63,372 nt of DNA, from contig NZ_FOTS01000030.1 of the NCBI RefSeq assembly GCF_900114615.1, positions 1 to 63,372 of the forward strand, read 5' to 3'. This document shows positions 35,437 through 43,365 of the stretch, piece by piece. The stretch is from Pelosinus propionicus DSM 13327. GTDB taxonomy: Bacteria > Bacillota > Negativicutes > DSM-13327. Position 1 is the first letter of the stretch. Every line of letters begins with the position of its first letter. The notes beneath the pieces were generated by a model that saw nothing but the letters and a program-made list of their open reading frames with translations, searched no databases and had not been told where the DNA came from. The position numbers and the translations under genes were made by a program.

Positions 35437-36540
35437 ATGGAAAAACTACAGCAGAATATGAATCCGATTCCAGTGAGAACCTGGAAGTGGCTAGGTGTTA
35501 ATGATACTGTCCTTGAAGCTGATATTCCTGCTATAGCGGGTTACTCCAAGCAGCCTGTAACGGAAGGATCAGAAAAGGGCGTAACCATTACAGATATTCG
35601 CCTGCATAGAGAAACCGTTCAATTTATGGAAAAGAAAATGGATTCTGGTGTAAGTGAGGCAATGAGAGACTTTGTTAAGAAGAATCAAAACAGCGGTTAT
35701 TTCATTGAAATAGAAGAAGGGAAGAAAATAGGAACTCCTATTATCCTTCAATATGACTTAGATGAGGAAAATCCAACCCTAGTAGATGACCATTTTATCC
35801 TTGCTCATGAAAATAGTGAGGTAACGATTATCATCAACTATACATCTTCCTGTACTAAAAATGGGTTTCACAGTGGCGTGACGAAAGTGCTTGCCCAGAG
35901 AGGAGCTGTTGTTCATTTAATTAAAGTGCAAATGATGGCTGATCAAGATACTCATGTCGATGCTATTAGTGCAATTATTGATGAAAGCGGGCAGATTGAT
36001 TTCACCTTGGTAGAACTAGGTGCTTTGCAAACCATTACAAGCTGTAAAACAAAATTGGTAGGGAAAAACAGCACTGGAACGATTCATTCTCTTTATTTTG
36101 GTGATCAGAATCGTAAAATCGATATGAATTATGTGCAGACTCATCAGGGACGTGAATCTTTGAGCAGCATAGAAGCACGAGGTGTACTTTTAGATCACAG
36201 CCAAAAAGTCTTTAAAGGTACATTGGATTTTATTAAGGGGTCTAGCGGCTCTAAGGGCAAAGAAGAGGAATATACGGTACTATTAAGTCCAACTGTACGA
36301 AATCGATCCATACCACTGATGCTGTGTGGAGAAGATGCAGTTGAAGGACAGCATGCTGTCAGCACAGGCAAGATGGATGAAAATAAACTCTTTTATCTGA
36401 TGAGTAGAGGGCTTAGTGACGTAGAGGCTAAAAAATTAATTATCGAAGCTGAATTTCAGCCAATTCTGAATAAAATACCGGTGACTGAGTTAAGAGATAC
36501 AATCTCTACTTATTTAAGGAGGCGGCTAAATCATGTCTAA
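35437..36540 (+). CDS. sufD: Fe-S cluster assembly protein SufD
   Basis: A 367-residue partner of SufB in the SufBC2D complex. The middle (about 120-330) is the SUF beta-helix, with EARGVLLDHSQKVFKGTLDF and CGEDAVEGQHAVSTGKMDENKLFYLMSRGLSD near the end. Active-site His in EGQHAVS is typical. It ends in an eight-base overlap with sufS. Confidence 0.92.
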   Translation: MEKLQQNMNPIPVRTWKWLGVNDTVLEADIPAIAGYSKQPVTEGSEKGVTITDIRLHRETVQFMEKKMDSGVSEAMRDFVKKNQNSGYFIEIEEGKKIGTPIILQYDLDEENPTLVDDHFILAHENSEVTIIINYTSSCTKNGFHSGVTKVLAQRGAVVHLIKVQMMADQDTHVDAISAIIDESGQIDFTLVELGALQTITSCKTKLVGKNSTGTIHSLYFGDQNRKIDMNYVQTHQGRESLSSIEARGVLLDHSQKVFKGTLDFIKGSSGSKGKEEEYTVLLSPTVRNRSIPLMLCGEDAVEGQHAVSTGKMDENKLFYLMSRGLSDVEAKKLIIEAEFQPILNKIPVTELRDTISTYLRRRLNHV

Positions 36541-37759
36541 TATCTACGTCAATGATTTTCCTATTTTGCAAAAAACGATGAATGGAAAACGACTGGTTTA
36601 TCTTGATAATGGAGCTACCACTCAAAAACCTCTTTCAGTCATCAATGCCGTTCAAGAATATTATGCAGCCTTTAATGCCAATCCTCATCGAGGTGCTTAC
36701 GAGTTAAGTGTTAAGGCTACTCAAATTTATGAAGATGCTCGAGAGAAGGCCAGAAAATTCTTGGGGGCAAAAAAAACAAGTGAAATTATTTTCACTAAGA
36801 ATGCCACCGAATCTTTAAATTTATTGGCTTATAGCTATGGTATGACCTTCATTAATCCCGGTGATGAAATTGTTATTTCCATTGCTGAGCATCACAGTAA
36901 TATTGTACCTTGGCAGCAGGTAGCTAAAGCGAAGGGTGCTACGTTACAATATTTGTATGTGAATGAAGCAGGCATTCTGACGGACGAGGAAATCGAAAAG
37001 AAAATTAGCACCAAAACCAAAATAGTAGCGGTTACTCAAGTATCAAATGTGCTTGGTATTATCAACCCTATTGAAAAGATTGTACGTAAGGCGCATAGCG
37101 TGGGGGCTGTTGTGATTGTTGATGGCGCGCAAAGTGTTCCTCACTTTGCTGTGGATGTGCGGGCATTGGACGTTGATTTCTTAGTCTTTTCAGGACATAA
37201 AATGCTGGCTCCTATGGGAGTCGGTGTGCTATATGGCAAAGAGCATTTGCTGGATAAAATGCCGCCTTTCTTGAGCGGCGGCGATATGATTGAGTATGTA
37301 TGGGAGCAGGATACGTCTTTTGCACCACTGCCAGCTAAATTTGAAGCGGGTACTCAAAATGTGGGAGGCGTTTTAGGACTTTCAGCAGCCATAGATTATA
37401 TTGAGAAGGTCGGTTTTTCCAATATAGAACAGATTGAAGAAGATTTAATTCATTATGCGATACCGAAGCTTCAACAACTCCCTTTTATTACTCTTTATGG
37501 ATGCAATGATCTTTCGAAAAAGACTGGCGTAATATCTTTTAATGTCGAAGATATTCATCCTCATGATGTATCTTCTATTTTGGATGCCGATGGGGTTGCT
37601 ATACGAGCTGGTCATCATTGTGCCCATCCCTTAATGCAATATCTTGGAGTGAATGCAACGTGTCGTGCTAGTTTTTATTTTTATAATACACGTGAAGACG
37701 TAGATGCATTGATTCATGCTCTAGGACGTGTCAGGGGAGTGCTTGGTTATGGATCTTAG
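36533..37759 (+). CDS. sufS: Cysteine desulfurase SufS
   Basis: A 408-residue PLP enzyme that removes sulfur from cysteine. VYLDNGATTQKP starts the fold, VDGAQSVPH and FSGHKMLAPMGVG hold the PLP lysine, and RAGHHCAHPLM contains the active Cys363. Together with SufU it feeds sulfur to SufBCD. It overlaps sufU by 11 bases. Confidence 0.94.
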   Translation: MSNIYVNDFPILQKTMNGKRLVYLDNGATTQKPLSVINAVQEYYAAFNANPHRGAYELSVKATQIYEDAREKARKFLGAKKTSEIIFTKNATESLNLLAYSYGMTFINPGDEIVISIAEHHSNIVPWQQVAKAKGATLQYLYVNEAGILTDEEIEKKISTKTKIVAVTQVSNVLGIINPIEKIVRKAHSVGAVVIVDGAQSVPHFAVDVRALDVDFLVFSGHKMLAPMGVGVLYGKEHLLDKMPPFLSGGDMIEYVWEQDTSFAPLPAKFEAGTQNVGGVLGLSAAIDYIEKVGFSNIEQIEEDLIHYAIPKLQQLPFITLYGCNDLSKKTGVISFNVEDIHPHDVSSILDADGVAIRAGHHCAHPLMQYLGVNATCRASFYFYNTREDVDALIHALGRVRGVLGYGS

Positions 37760-38189
37760 TGAGATTTATACGGAAATTATTGCAGAGCATAATAAATCAA
37801 AGCGAAATAAAAAACAGATGGAAAATCCCACAGTGGTTCTAAAGGGCAGGAATCCAAGCTGCGGCGATGAAATAGAACTTGCCTTAAAGGTAGAGAAGGG
37901 AATTATACAAGATGCTTCGTTTACAGGGGTTGGCTGCGCGATTTCTCAAGCTTCTACGTCGATGATGATTGATTTGGTTCGCGGACAAACCATTGAAAAA
38001 GCACAAATATTGATTGATACTTTTTTAGGCATGATTAAGCGAGAGATTACCGAGGAGGACCAATTGGAAATATTAGATGAGGCAGTTGCCTTACAGAATA
38101 TTTCCAATATGCCTGCAAGAGTGAAGTGTGCAGTTTTATCATGGCATACATTGGAAAGTGCGATTACAACGGAAAAAGAAAACAAGTGA
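37749..38189 (+). CDS. sufU: Zinc-dependent sulfur transferase SufU
   Basis: A 146-residue SufU that accepts persulfide from SufS. Expected zinc ligands are present: Cys38 and Asp40 (NPSCGDE), Cys63 (GVGCAIS) and a third cysteine in ARVKCAVLSW. This SufU form, rather than IscU or SufE, is typical of Firmicutes. The ATG at 37749 follows AGGGGAG by about nine bases. Confidence 0.92.
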   Translation: MDLSEIYTEIIAEHNKSKRNKKQMENPTVVLKGRNPSCGDEIELALKVEKGIIQDASFTGVGCAISQASTSMMIDLVRGQTIEKAQILIDTFLGMIKREITEEDQLEILDEAVALQNISNMPARVKCAVLSWHTLESAITTEKENK

Positions 38190-38220
38190 AGACAGTCAAT
38201 CATCTTATTGAGTGACTTAC

Positions 38221-38267
38221 GATATAAAAAGAAGACTCATTCGCCGATGGAGTCTTCTTTTTATATC
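38221..38267. terminator. Terminator of the suf operon
   Basis: Perfect 18-bp arms (GATATAAAAAGAAGACTC and its complement) around an 11-base loop. T-rich right arm. Confidence 0.85.
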
Positions 38268-38346
38268 CTTTTCTGGCAGCTGTTGATGCAATTGGTTGTA
38301 TAAAAGACAGATGGCTGTGTTAAGCTAAGCTAACAAGGGGGAAACT

Positions 38347-39129
38347 ATGAACAAACAAAAACGTTTACTGATTTGTTTTTTGCTTAGTATCATTTTTTTA
38401 GTAACGTCTTGTACTCCTGCGAAAAAACCAGAAACCCAGGTAAATCCTGAGATGAGGCAAGAGACAATTCCAGCTGATATGGATAAATATAAGAGAGGGC
38501 ATAACATTCCTGGAAAGTTATATTGGGCGGGGAGTGCTCAGGATAAAAAGATTGCCTTAACCTTTGATGATGGACCAGAGAATGAATGGACGCCTAAAAT
38601 TCTGGCTATTTTAAAAGAACAGCAGGTAAAGGCAACTTTTTTCGTGATTGGCAGGCAAGCGCAAGCATATCCAGAGATGGTAAGGAAAATTGATGAAAAC
38701 GGGCATATTATTGGTAATCATACCTTTGATCATGCTGACCTAACAAAGTTGAATGCTCCGAGTGTAAAAAACGAAATCGCAGAATGTGCGCTGGTAATTA
38801 ATCGCATCATTGGGAAAACACCTGCACTAGTGCGTCCGCCTTTTGGTTTTCATAACGAAATAGCAGATACAGCAATTTACTCCAGGAATAATAAAATAAT
38901 TTTATGGTCATTGGACACAGATGACTGGCAGGGGCCGAATGCTGCAACGATTAAAGAGCGAGTAATACCTAAAGTGAAAAATGGCTATATCATTTTACAG
39001 CACAATGGAGTCAATCCGCATTTAGGCGGCAGTGTAGAAGCCTTGCCTGTTATAATTGAAGAGTTAAAAAAACAAGGATATACATTTGTTACCATTGCAG
39101 AATTATTAGAGGTTCAGCCTTATGAATGA
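38347..39129 (+). CDS. Polysaccharide deacetylase lipoprotein (NodB domain)
   Basis: A 260-residue lipoprotein (lipid Cys22 in FLVTSC) with a carbohydrate esterase 4 domain from about residue 70. Motif 1 is LTFDDGPENEWT (catalytic base and metal Asp), motif 2 is GNHTFDHADL (metal His pair), motif 3 is VRPPFGFHN, and motif 4 is WSLDTDDWQGP. It probably removes acetyl groups from peptidoglycan or another surface sugar. GGGGG before the ATG is the ribosome site. Single-gene unit. Confidence 0.9.
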   Translation: MNKQKRLLICFLLSIIFLVTSCTPAKKPETQVNPEMRQETIPADMDKYKRGHNIPGKLYWAGSAQDKKIALTFDDGPENEWTPKILAILKEQQVKATFFVIGRQAQAYPEMVRKIDENGHIIGNHTFDHADLTKLNAPSVKNEIAECALVINRIIGKTPALVRPPFGFHNEIADTAIYSRNNKIILWSLDTDDWQGPNAATIKERVIPKVKNGYIILQHNGVNPHLGGSVEALPVIIEELKKQGYTFVTIAELLEVQPYE

Positions 39130-39267
39130 TGATTGTTTTTGTGGAATAGTTGTTACATCTTTCATAGAATGTTACAATAAGGAAAATATGAAGTTCCTTC
39201 CGCTATTTATGCTGTAGAAGATTATTTTTTTTGCAGTTACAAAGAGGAATGTTTTATAAGAAATGAC

Positions 39268-39430
39268 TAGTAGTCCGCAAGACTAAAGCTATGGAATGAA
39301 TTGTGTGAGATTTTTCGTCCAGCAAGGCGGAGGAGCTGCGCATATCGGGCATATGTAAGGTCACGATAACGAAGCTGGGCGAGAAATAGCGCGATAAGAA
39401 CACCATGGATTTAGGTTTGGTGGACTACTG
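39268..39430. repeat. Nested 163-base palindromic intergenic element
   Basis: Outer arms 39268-39294 (TAGTAGTCCGCAAG..TATGG) and 39403-39430 (CCATGG..GGACTACTG) pair in blocks. An inner pair, TTTTTCGTCCAGC (39311-39323) with GCTGGGCGAGAAA (39374-39386), encloses a small CATAT..ATATG hairpin (39341-39355). The element is richer in G+C than its surroundings and has no open frame. It could be a structured RNA, a MITE or a REP-like repeat. It fills most of the 400-base gap between 39129 and 39530. Confidence 0.6.
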
Positions 39431-39529
39431 GCATCACAGGATTCATAAGAAGAAGGGAGTGAAACGCAGCAATTTCTATCGATTATACCTATAGGATTAG
39501 CATTAGATAGAAGTTGGCTTCGGAAAACG

Positions 39530-40759
39530 ATGGATCATACAATGTTGGAAAAATATGCACGTCTTATCGTAAAAACAGGGGTTAATATTCAAAAAGGGCA
39601 AACTTTGGTGATTGCTTCGCCCATTGAATGTGCTTCTTTTGCCAGAATGATAGCCCAGTATGCTTATGAAGAGGGCGCAAGGGATGTTGTTGTTACCTGG
39701 AAAGATGAGTTATTGTCAAAGATTCGATTCTTGCAGGCACCAGAAGAGGTGTTTGAAGAATTTCCTGAATGGCAGAAAGAATTTTATTTGTCGTATGTAA
39801 AGCAAGGAGCTGCTTTTGTTAGCATTGCCGCTAATGATCCTGAACTTCTTAAGGATGTGAATCCAGGACGATTAGTAAAGGTACAGAAAGCAAGCAACAC
39901 GGCACTCAAAGAATATAGGGAAAGATTAATGAGTAATAAAAATACCTGGTGTGTTGTATCCATACCTACTAAATCTTGGGCTAAAAAAGTTTTCTCCGAA
40001 TTATCAGAGGAGGAAGCGGTTGCCAAGCTCTGGGATGCTATTCTTAAAACGGTGAGAGTCGATACACAAGATCCAGTAGCAGCTTGGGAAGAGCACAAGA
40101 AAAATTTAAAGAAAAGTTCAGATTTCTTAAATTCCAATCAATTTCAATATCTGCAGTATAAAAATTCAGTAGGTACAGACTTGAAGATTGAACTTCCAGA
40201 AGATCATATATGGCTTGGGGGTTCGGAATATACTCCAGAAGGATTGGAATTTGTCGCAAATATGCCAACAGAAGAAGTATTTACCTTACCTAAAAAAACA
40301 GGTATTCAAGGAACAGTAGTGAGTTCAAAACCACTAAATTATAACGGCAATGTCATTGATCATTTTTCTCTTACTTTTAAAGACGGGAAGATTGTTGATT
40401 TTACTGCCGAACAGGGATATGAAATTCTAAAAGGGTTAATTGAGACAGATGAGGGGTCTTATTATCTTGGTGAAGTGGCCTTGGTACCATACAATTCACC
40501 GATATCTAATTCTAATATCCTGTATTTTAATACGTTGTTTGATGAAAACGCTTCATGTCACTTAGCTATAGGAAAAGCTTATCCTGTGTGCATTAAAAAT
40601 GGTGAAAACTTGGCTAAAGAAGAATTAGAAGCTTTAGGAGTTAATGATTCTTTGGTACATGTAGATTTTATGATCGGGACCAAAGATCTCGAAATCATTG
40701 GAACAACAGCAAATGGAAAAGAAATTCCAGTATTTAAAAATGGAGATTTTGCATTTTAA
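39530..40759 (+). CDS. M29-family aminopeptidase (AmpS/PepS type)
   Basis: A 409-residue metallo-aminopeptidase. MLEKYARLIVKTGVNIQKGQTLVI is the standard N-terminus. Metal-binding segments are EGLEFVANMPTEEVFTLP (Glu), LGEVALVPYNSPI (Glu) and HLAIGKAYPVC (His), followed by HVDFMIGT. It cuts single residues from peptides in the cytoplasm. No strong ribosome site is visible; the ATG at 39530 fits the family's length. It ends at a large terminator. Confidence 0.9.
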   Translation: MDHTMLEKYARLIVKTGVNIQKGQTLVIASPIECASFARMIAQYAYEEGARDVVVTWKDELLSKIRFLQAPEEVFEEFPEWQKEFYLSYVKQGAAFVSIAANDPELLKDVNPGRLVKVQKASNTALKEYRERLMSNKNTWCVVSIPTKSWAKKVFSELSEEEAVAKLWDAILKTVRVDTQDPVAAWEEHKKNLKKSSDFLNSNQFQYLQYKNSVGTDLKIELPEDHIWLGGSEYTPEGLEFVANMPTEEVFTLPKKTGIQGTVVSSKPLNYNGNVIDHFSLTFKDGKIVDFTAEQGYEILKGLIETDEGSYYLGEVALVPYNSPISNSNILYFNTLFDENASCHLAIGKAYPVCIKNGENLAKEELEALGVNDSLVHVDFMIGTKDLEIIGTTANGKEIPVFKNGDFAF

Positions 40760-40780
40760 AAATTTGATGATATAAGAACA

Positions 40781-40847
40781 AATAAAGCATTACATAAAAA
40801 TAACCGCTTCTTTTAAGGAAGCGGTTATTTTTATGTAATGCTTTATT
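40781..40847. terminator. Bidirectional terminator with 30-bp arms
   Basis: AATAAAGCATTACATAAAAA plus TAACCGCTTC (40781-40810) pairs perfectly with 40818-40847 around a seven-base loop. It serves the aminopeptidase gene and the convergent minus-strand gene, whose stop codon lies inside it. Confidence 0.88.
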
Positions 40848-41106
40848 TAGTTGATTTTGTAACCGATTCGATTTGATACATGCAGCCGCCTTGCTCATTT
40901 AATTGCCGCTTTAAGTCCTCCTGACTGAGTGTATCTGATGCTGTCTGCAAAGTAAGTGTTGCTCCGCGCCCTGTTTGATTAGGTGAAGCAGATGTTTGTT
41001 TTATTTGGGTAATCGGTAAGTCGGACTTACGGATGCTGTCGATGATTTCTTCGATATTTCTCTCTGTGTCGCCAATCTGTACTTGAAACTGCTCCTGTTT
41101 AGCCAA
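40843..41106 (-). CDS. Small soluble protein of unknown function
   Basis: An 87-residue protein starting MAKQEQFQVQIGDTERNIEE, with no membrane segment and one cysteine near the end (QGGCMYQIES). I do not recognise it. The TTG at 41106 is chosen because AAAGGAG lies about eight bases upstream; a GTG three codons earlier would overlap that site. It has a clean terminator, which supports a real gene. Confidence 0.6.
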   Translation of the reverse strand: MAKQEQFQVQIGDTERNIEEIIDSIRKSDLPITQIKQTSASPNQTGRGATLTLQTASDTLSQEDLKRQLNEQGGCMYQIESVTKSTK

Positions 41107-41157
41107 GGTGCTCACTCCTTTAGTTATTTAGTAAATCACCAAGCGCTGTGCGTCTTG

Positions 41158-41361
41158 ATGGAAATAGGTGGAACTATTTTTATTTACTTCGACAAGGAAA
41201 TAGGATCTCCTTTAAGAGAAGAAGATATACAATATAGTAAAAATTTTTTTATGCCCTATTTTCTTACTCTAGCCGTATTTTACTGGAGAATGGTTATTGC
41301 TATGGGCTGGGCTCAAGAATGGCTGGAGAAAAAGCTTATGATACTGGGAGAATCATCATAA
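41158..41361 (+). CDS. Doubtful small hydrophobic open frame
   Basis: From the ATG at 41158 a frame of 67 codons contains one hydrophobic stretch (FFMPYFLTLAVFYW). No ribosome site is visible, and I know no family like it. It may be part of a decayed region, since the following 200 bases also look like gene remains. Confidence 0.2.
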   Translation: MEIGGTIFIYFDKEIGSPLREEDIQYSKNFFMPYFLTLAVFYWRMVIAMGWAQEWLEKKLMILGESS

Positions 41362-41469
41362 GTATATATTTAAAATTCATTCGTTTTAATGCTTGATTCA
41401 GTTGTTGTTGGGGGGAAAGGCGACTGGATCGGTTACTAAAAGAGTATGCTTTAACTGATATTAGTTTTC

Positions 41470-41544
41470 GGATGGAATGTATTATCTGCTGGCGTTAAAG
41501 ATCTTTAAGATATTATTCTTGATCTTGAGCAAATCATGAAGTAA
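41470..41544 (+). pseudogene. Possible remnant of a Cys/Met-metabolism PLP enzyme C-terminus
   Basis: One frame reads VLSAGVKDL, a stop, then DIILDLEQIMK and a stop. The usual C-terminus of cystathionine gamma-synthase / O-acetylhomoserine sulfhydrylase enzymes is like LSVGIEDVEDIIADLEQAL. The match is short and interrupted, so this is a weak call. Nothing else is seen in 41362-41568. Confidence 0.3.
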
Positions 41545-41568
41545 GATAAGAAAATAAGAAATACAAAG

Positions 41569-41603
41569 AAGCATTGTTCATTAAAATCAGCAATGCTTTT
41601 TTA
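41569..41603 (+). terminator. Hairpin with T-run after the decayed region
   Basis: AAGCATTG (41569-41576) pairs with CAATGCTT (41591-41598), followed by TTTT. Confidence 0.65.
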
Positions 41604-41735
41604 TTTCATAAATTACGTAGCAGCAGACCTTGAAGCAAGAAGCTCATCATGTTTGATAACTTTTGTACGGCATTTGACATGATAGCATTGAGCTTAATTT
41701 GTAGAGTTGAGACGGTAACAGGAGGAAATCGTTGC

Positions 41736-42359
41736 ATGATAAAAAGATTTATTTTTTTACTTTGGGGATTGTTTCTTTTTGCTTTTGGAATTGTAATGAC
41801 GATTAAAAGCAATTTAGGAACTTCACCATGGGATGCTCTTCATATAGGGCTGATACGCTATCTGCCATTGACTTTAGGGCAAGTATCACAGTTAACAGGG
41901 GTTATAGTGATTGTTATCAGTTATTTTTTAGGAATGAAGCCAGGTTGGGGGACCATTGCTAATATGTATTTCATCGGTTTGTTTATGGATGTAATTATAG
42001 ATAATAAGTGGATTCCTGATCCCATCCACTGGGTATTTCAAGGAGGATTTTTGCTGGCAGGTATCTTGATTATTGGCTGGGGAAGTTTTTTTTATCTTTC
42101 TGCTGCTTTGGGAGCTGGTCCTAGAGATAGCTTTATGGTGGGAGCGGTTACTAAAACTGGTTATCCAGTATGGAAAGTTAGAACTGTCATTGAAAGTAGT
42201 ATTGCAATTTTAGGCTATTTTCTAGGGGGGCCGATTGGTATTGGTACCATCATTATCGCTTTGACTTTGGGGCCTTCCGTTCAATGGGCTTTTTCTCTTA
42301 TGGGAAAAAAGGCGCAGGAGATCGAGCATGATTCTTTAACGATTCGGTTAGAACAATAA
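41736..42359 (+). CDS. YczE/YyaS-type integral membrane protein
   Basis: A 207-residue protein with five or six membrane helices. FGIVMTIKSNLGTSPWDALHIGL and the later LGAGPRDSFMVGAV are the paired repeats that mark the YczE family. In Bacillus, YczE has been linked to surfactin production, but its molecular role is unknown. The ATG at 41736, after GGAGGAAATC, is chosen over longer frames. Single gene. Confidence 0.82.
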   Translation: MIKRFIFLLWGLFLFAFGIVMTIKSNLGTSPWDALHIGLIRYLPLTLGQVSQLTGVIVIVISYFLGMKPGWGTIANMYFIGLFMDVIIDNKWIPDPIHWVFQGGFLLAGILIIGWGSFFYLSAALGAGPRDSFMVGAVTKTGYPVWKVRTVIESSIAILGYFLGGPIGIGTIIIALTLGPSVQWAFSLMGKKAQEIEHDSLTIRLEQ

Positions 42360-42441
42360 AAGAAGTGATGGCAGCAGGATTATATGGATCTTTGTAAAAT
42401 AGTTCTATTATGGAAGGAATGTGATTTATGGGAGGTAGAAA

Positions 42442-43080
42442 GTGAGGAAGTTTAGTTTTATTAAAATATGTTTCGGGTTAATGTTCCTTTGGATAATCCC
42501 CATGTCCAATGCCTTAGCTTTTTTCCAACCTACAACGGTCAAAAAAAATTATTTACAGAGTGAAGTTGTAGTTGATTTTACGATTATGGGATCAGCAATT
42601 GCAACGCAGGAACAATGTGTAAAGTATCTTCAAAAGCGAAATCCCTTACCTTTACTTACAACTACTCCTAAGCAATTGGTTGAGTACTATTATCTGGAAG
42701 CAGGCTTAGAAGGAATACGTCCAGATTTGGCCTTTGCACAAGCGTTACATGAAACGGGCAATTTTCGCTATGGTGGCGATGTGATACCATTGCAGAATAA
42801 CTACTGTGGGCTGGGAACAACAGGTAATGGCGTCAAGGGAGCATGGTTCCCTTCGGCGCAAATTGGAGTTAGGGCGCAGATTCAACATTTATTGGCTTAC
42901 ACTACAACAAGGGCGCCAGCATTAGAGATTGTTGATCCTCGATATAATCTGGTGAAAAGTACAGATAAGTTCGGGCAATCTTTTACTTGGACAGATTTAA
43001 ATGGCAAATGGGCTGTTCCTGGGAAGACATATGGGCAAATGATACTAAAAATTCATGAGAAAATTCTAATGGGAGAATAA
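42442..43080 (+). CDS. Exported glucosaminidase (peptidoglycan hydrolase)
   Basis: A 212-residue protein with a signal peptide (MRKFSFIKICFGLMFLWIIP start) and a glucosaminidase (LytG/FlgJ-like, GH73) domain. The presumed catalytic Glu is in FAQALHETGNFRYGG, followed by NNYCGLGTTG and a region VRAQIQHLLAY typical of the family. It would cut glycan strands of peptidoglycan. The GTG start has GGGAGGT upstream. A hairpin with a T-run follows. Confidence 0.83.
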   Translation: MRKFSFIKICFGLMFLWIIPMSNALAFFQPTTVKKNYLQSEVVVDFTIMGSAIATQEQCVKYLQKRNPLPLLTTTPKQLVEYYYLEAGLEGIRPDLAFAQALHETGNFRYGGDVIPLQNNYCGLGTTGNGVKGAWFPSAQIGVRAQIQHLLAYTTTRAPALEIVDPRYNLVKSTDKFGQSFTWTDLNGKWAVPGKTYGQMILKIHEKILMGE

Positions 43081-43084
43081 TCAG

Positions 43085-43113
43085 AAAAAGGTGTCTTGTT
43101 TGACATCTTTTTT
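43085..43113 (+). terminator. Terminator after the glucosaminidase gene
   Basis: AAAAAGGTGTC and GACATCTTTTTT form a short stem with one G-T pair. Confidence 0.6.
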
Positions 43114-43205
43114 GACTCTTCAACTTTAAAAAAAGACCGATATAAAAATAAAAAAAATGATTTCCAGGAAGGGATTGTAATAGATTCGTCGAATAAAAAT
43201 AAGAT

Positions 43206-43219
43206 TGACTGAATAGTCA
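43206..43219. promoter_or_regulatory. TetR-like operator TGACTGAATAGTCA upstream of the RND operon
   Basis: The 14-base palindrome differs by one base from the one at 1720-1733, and flanks are also alike (TT before, TTTtG or TTtGG after). No regulator gene is adjacent. Confidence 0.55.
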
Positions 43220-43250
43220 TTTTGCAAAGGAGTGATTTCGATCTATATAG

Positions 43251-43280
43251 GGAATTTCTACCTTACATAAGGTATATTCC
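43251..43280. promoter_or_regulatory. Second palindrome in the RND operon leader
   Basis: TACCTTACATAAGGTA (43259-43274) is a perfect palindrome. It lies within a wider repeat, GGAAT..ATTCC (43251-43255 and 43276-43280). It could be a MerR- or TetR-type operator, or an RNA hairpin in the leader. Confidence 0.45.
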
Positions 43281-43365
43281 ATAGAAGTGTTTATGCTATG
43301 AATACAACAGTGGAGTAACAAGCAGGTAAAAATTATGGTTAGCAGAGTTAAGGGAGGTAAATAAT

